Part shown: positions 15,556-21,184 of the stretch, one piece after another | How the letters are laid out: each line of letters starts with the position of its first letter | How positions within the stretch are numbered: the stretch's first letter is position 1 | Assembly: GCA_002482565.1 (NCBI GenBank) | Contig: DLGG01000204.1 | Location: 1 to 21,184, forward strand | Origin: Solidesulfovibrio magneticus | GTDB taxonomy: Bacteria > Desulfobacterota > Desulfovibrionia > Desulfovibrionales > Desulfovibrionaceae | Direction: 5' to 3' | Length of the DNA stretch: 21,184 bases | Program-made: the position numbers and the translations under genes | Notes under the pieces: generated by a model | The model's input: only the letters and a program-made list of their open reading frames with translations | Databases searched by the model: none | Told to the model about the DNA's origin: nothing

Positions 15556-15607
15556 GTTTGCCGCGCGCCCGACATTTTGGCATCCCGAAAGGACAGGAGA
15601 CCGCCCC

Positions 15608-15994
15608 ATGGACGTCAACACCCACCAGCGCATCGATCCCGGCCTGTGCGGCCGGCCCGAATCCCTGGAGCCGGGCCTGGCCCGGGTGGCCTTCACCGCC
15701 CTGCCGGCCATGGCCGCCGACGACCGGGGGCTTGTCCATGGCGGCTTCGTCTTCGGCTTGGCCGATTACGCCGCCATGTTGGCCGTAAACGACCCCAACG
15801 TGGTTCTGGGCGCGGCCGAGGTCCGCTTCACCGCCCCGGTGGTGGTCGGCGAGACGCTTATGGCCGAAGCCCGGCTCACCGAAACCGCCGGCAAGAAACG
15901 CCTGGTCGCCGTCACCGTGCGCCGGGGCGAAGACGACGTCTTCACCGGAACCTTCACCTGCTTCGTGCCGGAAAAACACGTGCTTGACCGATAG
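15608..15994 (+). CDS. Hotdog-fold thioesterase (PaaI-like)
   Basis: 128 residues; ATG at 15608 with AGGAG about eight bases upstream. The single hotdog domain shows the family pattern: LVHGGFVFGLADYAAM (42-57) with the His-Gly-Gly turn and the acidic Asp53 in the central helix, then the strand AEVRFTAPVVVGETLMAEARL typical of acyl-CoA-binding hotdog enzymes. It should hydrolyse an acyl- or aryl-CoA thioester in the cytoplasm. The true substrate is not evident. It is followed after 50 bases by a small zinc-ribbon gene on the same strand, perhaps co-transcribed. Confidence 0.85.
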   Translation: MDVNTHQRIDPGLCGRPESLEPGLARVAFTALPAMAADDRGLVHGGFVFGLADYAAMLAVNDPNVVLGAAEVRFTAPVVVGETLMAEARLTETAGKKRLVAVTVRRGEDDVFTGTFTCFVPEKHVLDR

Positions 15995-16044
15995 CGCCGC
16001 TCCCGGGAGCCGGCCACGGCAGGACGTCAGCCAGGAGGAACGCC

Positions 16045-16254
16045 ATGAGCTTTGTGCTGCAAAAGCCGTCCCCGGCCGCCGAACAGCCCCGCTTTGACTG
16101 CATCTTCTGCAACCGTCCGGCCCTGGTCTCCTCCGAGGCCGGCCGGGCCGACGAGGCCCGCATCGTGGAGGTCTTTTGCCGCCACTGCGGTTCCCGCAAG
16201 ACCATGGCCACGCGCCTAAGCGCCGACGGCGCCCGCTGGGAGCCGGCCGACTGA
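16045..16254 (+). CDS. Small zinc-ribbon protein of unknown function
   Basis: 69 residues; ATG at 16045 with an excellent AGGAGG site six bases upstream. Two CXXC pairs (Cys19/Cys22 in CIFC and Cys45/Cys48 in CRHC) are spaced as in a zinc ribbon, with the second followed by GSRKT. Between them is an acidic/Ala-rich linker. No DNA-binding or enzyme domain is attached. Such small ribbons may bind nucleic acid or proteins; nothing in the context decides. It is a real gene by ribosome site and composition, function unknown. Confidence 0.75.
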   Translation: MSFVLQKPSPAAEQPRFDCIFCNRPALVSSEAGRADEARIVEVFCRHCGSRKTMATRLSADGARWEPAD

Positions 16255-16382
16255 TCGACGCCGTCGTTTTCGCTTCGGCCGTCATGTTTTTTTCGCGGGG
16301 AAAGCCCGCTCCCCCTGCCCAAACGCCCGGCCCTGTGCTATGGCTGGCCCTGACCGCCAACCACTGCCAAGGAGGGACCCCC

Positions 16383-16949
16383 ATGAAACGCGCCTTGCTC
16401 AAGCTCGCCGTGCTCTTGACCATGCTGGCCCTGGCCGGGACGGCCCATGCCTGGAAAAAACCGCCGTTTAAAAACGTCGATAAAAACGGCGACGGCGTCA
16501 TCATCTTCGAGGAGATCGTGGTCTTCAACTCCGGCCTGACCATGGAAGTCTTCGCCATCATCGACCTCAACAAGGACGGAAAGATCGACCCGGCCGAATA
16601 CGCCGCCATGGGCGGCAAGGCCGCCAAGGGCAAGGCCGGCAAACCCTGGTGGCGCTGCTCGTCCAAGGACGGCGTCATGCTCTACAAGCAGGGCACGGAC
16701 CTGCTGGTGGCCGGCAAGAACGCCGAAGCCGCCGCGGCCCTGCGCCAGGCCCTGACCAAGCCCCTTTGCGTGGATTATTTAAGCTACGCCTACTACAACC
16801 TCGGCGTCGCCTGCATGCGGCTTGGCGACGACGCCTGCGCCAGGGCCAATCTGGAAAAGGCCCGGGCCCTTAACGTCAACAACACCGTGCCCGAGAACGA
16901 CTTCGGCCTGGAAGGCTGGCCCCGCAAGCCCGGCGTGGTCGGCAAGTAA
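16383..16949 (+). CDS. Exported EF-hand protein with TPR-like C-terminal half
   Basis: 188 residues; ATG at 16383 with AAGGAGG seven bases upstream. A signal peptide (positive start, hydrophobic core, AHA cut after residue 23) is followed by two EF-hand loops: D33-N35-D37 to E44 and D61-N63-D65-x-K67-x-D69 to E72. After a Lys/Gly linker, residues about 100-168 look like two TPR-type helical pairs (GTDLLVAGKNAEAAAALRQA and YNLGVACMRLGDDACARANL). Cys92, 129, 144 and 152 could form disulfides. Likely a periplasmic calcium-binding scaffold; partner unknown. The combination is unusual for such a short protein. A strong hairpin follows the stop. Confidence 0.8.
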   Translation: MKRALLKLAVLLTMLALAGTAHAWKKPPFKNVDKNGDGVIIFEEIVVFNSGLTMEVFAIIDLNKDGKIDPAEYAAMGGKAAKGKAGKPWWRCSSKDGVMLYKQGTDLLVAGKNAEAAAALRQALTKPLCVDYLSYAYYNLGVACMRLGDDACARANLEKARALNVNNTVPENDFGLEGWPRKPGVVGK

Positions 16950-16960
16950 TCCCCTGCCCC

Positions 16961-16998
16961 TCGCGGCGGTCCGGGGCACGCTCCCCGGACCGCCGCGA
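16961..16998 (+). terminator. Strong hairpin after the EF-hand gene
   Basis: Perfect 16-base arms (16961-16976 and 16983-16998) with a 6-base loop, 11 bases past the stop. No T-run follows, so termination may be weak or the hairpin may mainly protect the 3' end. Confidence 0.6.
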
Positions 16999-17175
16999 CA
17001 AGGCCTGCGCCGCCCTTGGCGACGATCCGTCCGCCGCCACGAACTCCCCGCCCCATCCCTCCCGCAGCCGGGCGACACGTCACGCCGCCCGGCCGCGTCG
17101 CCCCTTGACAGTTGCTGGCCGCGTGGTCATCCAAAAGGGCGAGCGGCAACATCGCCGCGCGCTCCGGAGGACTCC

Positions 17176-18585
17176 TTGGGCAACGTGCTCATCATCGACG
17201 ACGACCAGACCATCCGCGACGCCCTGGCCCGGGTCGTGGACCGCCTGGGCCATACCCCCACACTGGCCTCCACCCTGGCCGAAGGCCTGCGCCGGGCCGG
17301 CAAGGACGACGTGGACGTGGTCTTTCTCGACGTGCGCATGCCCGACGGCAACGGCCTCGACGCCATCGCCGACATCCGCCGCTCGCCCTCCCACCCCGAA
17401 GTCATCGTCATCACCGGCTGGGGCGACCCCGACGGGGCCGAACGGGCCATGCGCCAAGGGGCCTGGGAGTACATCGAAAAGCCCCCCACCGTAAAAACCA
17501 TGACCGCGCCCCTGGTCAGCGCCATGGAGCACCGGCGCGGCCGGGCCAATTCCAGGACGGTCTTCCATTTTCCCGGCCTCCTCGGCGGCAACCCCGCCCG
17601 CACCGCCTGCCTGGAACAGGCCGCCCGGGCCGCCGGCAGCGACGTCAACGTGCTTTTGACCGGGGCCACCGGTTCCGGCAAGGAGCTCTTCGCCCGGGCC
17701 ATCCACGACAACAGCCCGCGCCACGCCGCCCCTTTCGTGGTGGTGGACTGCGCCGCCCTGCCGGCCAGCATCGTCGAAAGCGTGCTGTTCGGATCGGAAA
17801 AAGGCGTCTACACCGGTGCGGACCGCCGGCGCGAGGGCGTGCTGCTGCGCGCCCACGGCGGGACCCTGTTTCTCGATGAGGTGGGGGAGATGCCGCTGTC
17901 GGTGCAAAAAGCCTTTTTGCGCGTGCTCCAGGAACGCCGGTTGCGGCCGGTTGGCGCGCTGGAAGAGGTCCCCTGCCGTTTCCGACTGGTGGCCGCCACC
18001 AACCAGGATCTGGAATCCCTGGCCAGGCAGGGCCTTTTCCGCGAAGATCTGCTCTTCCGCCTCCAGGGCGTGGGCATTGAGCTGCCCCCCCTGGCCGGAC
18101 ACCCGGACGACATCCTGGAACTGGCCGCCCACTTCGCCGCCGATGCCGCCAAACGCCAGGAGCTGCCGCCAAAGCCCCTGTCGGACGACTTTTCCCGGGC
18201 GCTTTTGGCCTATCCCTGGCCCGGCAACATCCGGGAACTCAAAAACACCATGGAAGGCTGCCTGGCCCTGGCCCAGGCCGACGACGCCCTGCTCCCCGTC
18301 CACCTGCCCCTGCACATCCGGGTCATGGCCGCCCGCAACCGGGTCGTCGGCCGGGCCGCCGACGCCCCACCCTCGCCAGCCGAGCCGGCCCTGACCGACC
18401 TGCCCGCCGCCACGGCCCTGCCCACCTTCCGCGACTACCGCGACGGCCGCGAAGCCCGCTACCTGCGCGAACTGGCCGCCCGTCACGGCGGCGACATCGG
18501 CCGGATGCTCGACGTCTCGGGCCTGTCGCGCTCACGCCTCTACGCCCTGCTCAAAAAGTACGGCATCCCGGCCGCCCGGGCCTAA
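17176..18585 (+). CDS. NtrC-family sigma-54-dependent response regulator
   Basis: 469 residues starting at TTG 17176, five bases after GGAGG; the frame continues upstream, but only as GC-rich non-coding sequence. Order: receiver domain (Asp8-10 acidic pocket, phosphoacceptor Asp52, Thr80, Lys102), AAA+ domain (Walker A GATGSGK at 163-169, sigma-54 contact loop GVYTGA at 210-215, Walker B ending FLDE at 232-235, sensor segments up to about 360), and a Fis-like helix-turn-helix (about 428-464). It should hydrolyse ATP to open sigma-54 promoters when phosphorylated. The contact loop differs from the usual GAFTGA but keeps the key Thr213. No histidine kinase is next to it. Sigma-54 promoters at 14804, 15256 and 20196 are candidate targets by proximity only. 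Confidence 0.95.
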   Translation: MGNVLIIDDDQTIRDALARVVDRLGHTPTLASTLAEGLRRAGKDDVDVVFLDVRMPDGNGLDAIADIRRSPSHPEVIVITGWGDPDGAERAMRQGAWEYIEKPPTVKTMTAPLVSAMEHRRGRANSRTVFHFPGLLGGNPARTACLEQAARAAGSDVNVLLTGATGSGKELFARAIHDNSPRHAAPFVVVDCAALPASIVESVLFGSEKGVYTGADRRREGVLLRAHGGTLFLDEVGEMPLSVQKAFLRVLQERRLRPVGALEEVPCRFRLVAATNQDLESLARQGLFREDLLFRLQGVGIELPPLAGHPDDILELAAHFAADAAKRQELPPKPLSDDFSRALLAYPWPGNIRELKNTMEGCLALAQADDALLPVHLPLHIRVMAARNRVVGRAADAPPSPAEPALTDLPAATALPTFRDYRDGREARYLRELAARHGGDIGRMLDVSGLSRSRLYALLKKYGIPAARA

Positions 18586-18702
18586 GCCGCTTTTTTCGCC
18601 AAGGCTAAAGACCGCCCCCCCGGCCTCCGATGAGTCGTAAAAGGGGAAAAGCCCCGGCCGGCAAGGACGCTGGCCGAGAGCCTCCCCAGGCGGCGGGGCT
18701 TC

Positions 18703-19035
18703 GTGAAGTATCTGCTCATCTTCATCGTCATCATCGGCATCGTGACCTACATCTTCCTCGGTGCGCCAAGCCCCAAGGAAGAGGACGCGCACGTGGCCGA
18801 CCGCCGCGAACAAGTCTGGGAACGCATCGCCTACCTGGAACACCGACGCCGCGACATGCTCGCCGAGGCCCGCACCAACCAGATGGCCACCGGCCCCTCC
18901 CGCAGCCGCCTGACCTCGCGCGGCGCCTACTACGCCGGCTACCGCGACGGCTTCAACCAAGGCTACTACGAAGGCAGCTTCCTCTCCGCCAACCGCAAGC
19001 CTGACCCGCTATTTTTCAAGGTGCCGAATCCATAG
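18703..19035 (+). CDS. Small membrane-anchored Gly/Tyr-rich protein, unknown
   Basis: 110 residues from a GTG at 18703; the ribosome site is poor (GGCGGGG), so the start is less sure. The N-terminus is one hydrophobic helix (about 3-20) of signal-anchor type. Residues 28-60 are charged and probably alpha-helical. Near the end an unusual run YYAGYRDGFNQGYYEGSF (76-93) repeats Gly-Tyr and Tyr-Glu-Gly steps. It has no recognised family. The gene follows the response regulator by 117 bases on the same strand and is followed within six bases by copy B of the dispersed palindromic element. Confidence 0.6.
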   Translation: MKYLLIFIVIIGIVTYIFLGAPSPKEEDAHVADRREQVWERIAYLEHRRRDMLAEARTNQMATGPSRSRLTSRGAYYAGYRDGFNQGYYEGSFLSANRKPDPLFFKVPNP

Positions 19036-19040
19036 AAAAA

Positions 19041-19110
19041 AAGATGCCTCCGGCGGCCGGGGGCCTGAGGCCCCCGGACCCCCCAAATGGGGAAAAGGGA
19101 GAAAGGGGGC
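19041..19110 (+). repeat. Dispersed palindromic intergenic element, copy B
   Basis: It starts five bases after the stop of the upstream gene with AAGATGCCTCCGGCGGC (19041-19057). A 10-base-arm hairpin around GGGGGCCTGAGGCCCCC (19057-19066 with 19068-19077) and a C-run/G-run tail with AAAAGGG follow. Order, orientation relative to the gene and sequence match copy A at 4531-4624, minus the extra hairpin. Confidence 0.75.
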
Positions 19111-19130
19111 ACGACGCCAGGGGCGCGCAC

Positions 19131-19156
19131 CTTAAAAATACGATAGTTTTTTTAAG
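19131..19156. terminator. AT-rich bidirectional hairpin between convergent genes
   Basis: Arms CTTAAAAA and TTTTTAAG (19131-19138 and 19149-19156) form a weak AT stem with T-tracts on both strands, midway between the ends of the Gly/Tyr-rich protein gene and the lytic transglycosylase gene. It could end transcription from either side, though the stem lacks GC. Confidence 0.4.
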
Positions 19157-19219
19157 AAAAGTTCATGGTTTTAAGCTGTTGCCAACGAAATGCCCTACGC
19201 GCTTTTCGTGGGCGCGGCC

Positions 19220-20125
19220 CTATCCGCCCAGGCGCGCCTTGAGGCGGTCGGCCACCGTGGTCACGGCCAACACATACAAATCGCTGTGGTTATACGCGTA
19301 GACCACCTTGTCGCGCTGCTCGGCCGTCATGCCCGGGACCCAGCCGTGGCCTCGCAGATAGCTGGCCACGCTGACAATGGCGTCGGCCGGGGTAAAAAGA
19401 TCCAGCACCCCGTCGTTGTCGCCGTCAACGCCAAAGCGCAAAGCATTGGACGGCATGAACTGGCAAATGCCGATGGCCCCGTAGATCGACCCCGGGATGG
19501 TTCCCGGCCCCTGCCCCTTGGCCTTGGCGTAGCGCAAAAGCGCCGCAAGTTCCCGAAAACCCCACTCCGACCGGTCCTTGGCCGCCCAGTCGGCATAGGC
19601 CGAACGCTCGGCGTCGCCGCGAAGGGTCTTCATATAGGGCGCGATCTGCCCCAGCCCCGAAGCCCGGGCCAGACTGGCCAGGACGCTCAAGGCGTCCTGG
19701 TCGCCGAGATACGTGCCGAGCTTGGTCTCCACCATGAGAAAGGCGCAGATCAGCTCCGGCGGCGGCCCGAACTCCCGCTGGGCCCGGTCGAAGGCCGGCC
19801 GGTTCTCCCGGATGTAGCGCACCCCGGCCTCGATGCTGGCCGGCGTCAGGAACTGGCGGTAATTGCTGGCTTCCAAGGTCTTCTTGGTGGGCGCGGGACG
19901 CGGCTCGAACTGCTTGCGCACCATGGCGTCCACCTTGCGGGCCATGATCGAGGGCTCGTAATCCACCCCGGCCCCGGCGAACACTTTTTCCACCCAGACC
20001 CGGTCCAGACCGTCAGCGGCCAGACGGTCCATAAGCGGCTGCCAGCCGGCGTCCACGCCGCCGTGGGCCGCCGCCAACCAGCCCGACACCAACACCAGCG
20101 CCAGCGCAAAAGCGTATCGTTTCAT
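19220..20125 (-). CDS. Lytic murein transglycosylase, MltB-like
   Basis: 301 residues; ATG at 20125 preceded by GGGAGAAGG. A signal peptide (about residues 1-20) exports it to the periplasm. It should cleave the glycan strand of peptidoglycan to 1,6-anhydro ends. The family's catalytic Glu is Glu133 in MVETKLG, followed by the LSVLASLA helix; the substrate-site segment YGAIGICQFMPSNALRFGVD and the Asp-rich loop DGDNDGVLD (234-242), which binds calcium in Slt35/MltB, are present, as is ASYLRGHGW. No lipobox is visible, so it may be soluble. The gene is divergent from the small exported protein and single. Confidence 0.93.
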   Translation of the reverse strand: MKRYAFALALVLVSGWLAAAHGGVDAGWQPLMDRLAADGLDRVWVEKVFAGAGVDYEPSIMARKVDAMVRKQFEPRPAPTKKTLEASNYRQFLTPASIEAGVRYIRENRPAFDRAQREFGPPPELICAFLMVETKLGTYLGDQDALSVLASLARASGLGQIAPYMKTLRGDAERSAYADWAAKDRSEWGFRELAALLRYAKAKGQGPGTIPGSIYGAIGICQFMPSNALRFGVDGDNDGVLDLFTPADAIVSVASYLRGHGWVPGMTAEQRDKVVYAYNHSDLYVLAVTTVADRLKARLGG

Positions 20126-20195
20126 GGCCTTCTCCCTGTCAGACCCTAGCGCCGGCCCGCGCCACAGGCAACCGGTTCCGGCCCGCCGCGCCCTA

Positions 20196-20211
20196 TGGCA
20201 ACAAAATTGCA
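20196..20211 (+). promoter_or_regulatory. Sigma-54 promoter of the small exported protein gene
   Basis: TGGCAACAAAATTGCA fits TGGCACG-N4-TTGCW closely: GG and GC are at exact spacing and TTGCA is perfect; the deviations are at the sixth and seventh bases. Start expected near 20222, 35 bases before the ATG at 20257, with a good ribosome site between. Confidence 0.75.
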
Positions 20212-20256
20212 ATGTCCCCTGGGCCGACGACAAAACGCCGCCGGCAAGGAGGCGGC

Positions 20257-20601
20257 ATGAAACCATCCACCGCCGCCATGGCGAGTCTCGTCGTCGCCCT
20301 CGCCCTGGCTTTCGTCCCCCGGCCGGCCGCGGCCGGCGCGCCCTTCGACGTGACCATCTCCAGCGCCGACTGGGGCAAATCCGTGGCCGTGCGCTACCAC
20401 CACGGCCTGTTCGGCTGGATCGACGCCGGCCGGGTGGAATTCCACCACGACGGCCGCACCGTCATCGCGCCGCGCGGCGGCCAGCCAAGCGTCACCGACA
20501 ACCTCGCCGACAGCCTCGCCCGCTACGCCGCCGACCGCCTGGGCAACCCGGCCCTTGGCCGCCAGCTCGCCCAGGTCATCGAGCGCGAAGTGGGAAAATA
20601 A
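20257..20601 (+). CDS. Small exported protein, unknown function
   Basis: 114 residues; ATG at 20257 with AAGGAGG four bases upstream. A signal peptide with a long Ala/Leu/Val core and a probable cut near AAA-GA (about residue 26) is followed by a small domain with beta-strands and several His (HHG at 48-50, FHHD at 62-65) and an amphipathic C-terminal helix (about 80-112). The paired His might bind a metal, but this is a guess. No family recognised. It has its own sigma-54 promoter and its stop is seven bases from that of a convergent gene. Confidence 0.75.
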   Translation: MKPSTAAMASLVVALALAFVPRPAAAGAPFDVTISSADWGKSVAVRYHHGLFGWIDAGRVEFHHDGRTVIAPRGGQPSVTDNLADSLARYAADRLGNPALGRQLAQVIEREVGK

Positions 20602-20608
20602 TGTCCCG

Positions 20609-21184
20609 TCAGCGTCCCACCAGCGGCCACCGCTCGGGCGGCAGATACGGCCCGGCCTTTTTGGGGCACTCCCGCGCCCGCAACTCCCGGACGGCCGGCT
20701 TGCCGGCCGCGTCGAACCCGTAGACGGCGTAACTGCCGCAGTCGCCGACGCCCCGGGCCTTGGTCAGCACGGTAAGCGTCTTGTTCGTCTCGTCAAACTG
20801 CATATCGCCCACCAGGGAGTCGTCTTCGCGCCGGATGACCCGGCCGCCGTCGGCGTCGGCCGTGGGAAACCGCAACAGCTTGGCCGGTCCGTCGCCCGGG
20901 CCGGTCTCCATGGCCGCATAGACGCCCTGGTAGGCGGCCTGGTCGCACTGGACGAGATACAGGGTCCGGCCGTCGCCCAGGTCATGGCGCTGCACCCCGG
21001 TATCCCGGAGGGGCAGGCCCGGGCCGTCAGGGGCGGCGGCGAAGGTTTCCCGGAAGGATTCCTCGCAATCCTTGGGCCAGCGCAGCCGTGCCTGCAAGGC
21101 CGCCCGCTCGTCCCAAAGGGCCTTGGCCGCCCCGGCGGCGACCGCCGTCAGCGCCGCCCGGCGCTCGGCCAGCCGCTGCCCCAG
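20609..21184 (-). CDS. DUF1176-like protein, C-terminal part (runs off right edge)
   Basis: 191 residues are visible, open to the window edge, so the N-terminus is missing. An in-frame TTG at 21097 is not a likely start, as coding character continues upstream with an Ala/Arg/Glu-rich helix. The segments LYLVQCDQAAYQGVYAAM and LTVLTKARGVGDCGSYAVYGF, followed by RELRARECP near the C-terminus, resemble DUF1176 proteins, which are usually exported and have conserved Cys pairs and a GDCG turn. Biological role unknown. The stop is seven bases from that of the convergent small exported protein. Confidence 0.65.
   Translation of the reverse strand: MGQRLAERRAALTAVAAGAAKALWDERAALQARLRWPKDCEESFRETFAAAPDGPGLPLRDTGVQRHDLGDGRTLYLVQCDQAAYQGVYAAMETGPGDGPAKLLRFPTADADGGRVIRREDDSLVGDMQFDETNKTLTVLTKARGVGDCGSYAVYGFDAAGKPAVRELRARECPKKAGPYLPPERWPLVGR

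Noticed and set aside
16271..16315. Hairpin beside a T-run before the EF-hand gene
   Set aside because: The T-run precedes the stem on the plus strand and becomes A on the minus strand after it, so it is not a terminator in either direction.
17080..18486. Long minus-strand open frame opposite the response regulator
   Set aside because: Gly/Gln/Val/His-rich shadow of a clear NtrC-type gene.

Overview
The window is a GC-rich chromosomal segment that best fits a sulfate-reducing deltaproteobacterium of the Desulfovibrionaceae (Desulfovibrio/Solidesulfovibrio type). The main support is a two-gene cytochrome c nitrite reductase of the NrfH-NrfA form (tetraheme membrane anchor plus pentaheme catalytic subunit), typical of these bacteria. 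Sigma-54 promoters and a dispersed palindromic intergenic element are compatible with that. The species cannot be named from the sequence alone.

Layout. Positions 1-9490 lie almost entirely on the minus strand: an autotransporter-type surface protein that runs off the left edge, nrfA and nrfH (transcribed nrfH to nrfA, ending at a strong terminator), a VanZ-like membrane protein, a CheW chemotaxis adaptor with a recognisable sigma-70 promoter, the membrane metalloprotease HtpX with a terminator-like hairpin in its leader, a gene-free stretch of about 670 bases rich in small hairpins, and a large parallel beta-helix protein. From 9642 to 19035 the genes are on the plus strand: a D-2-hydroxyacid dehydrogenase, a CBS-domain protein followed by an ArsB/NhaD-type permease and a large GT-C-like membrane protein (tightly packed, probably one operon), two identical Flp-type pilin genes in tandem, a hotdog thioesterase, a small zinc-ribbon protein, a secreted EF-hand/TPR-like protein, an NtrC-type sigma-54 response regulator, and a small membrane-anchored Gly/Tyr-rich protein. 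The right end holds an MltB-type lytic transglycosylase (minus), a small exported protein (plus) and a partial DUF1176-like protein (minus).

How parts fit together. The most interesting local theme is sigma-54 control. Both pilin copies have a near-consensus -24/-12 promoter, a third excellent one precedes the small exported protein at 20257, and a complete NtrC-family activator without an adjacent histidine kinase lies between them. The pilin coding sequences are identical at the nucleotide level, and each has its own promoter and terminator, so the locus looks like a recent or gene-converted duplication of a complete transcription unit. No other tad/flp assembly gene is present in the window.

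Limits. All calls come from reading the sequence and from memory of protein families; no search was run. Long open frames opposite real genes are common here because of the base composition and were left out.
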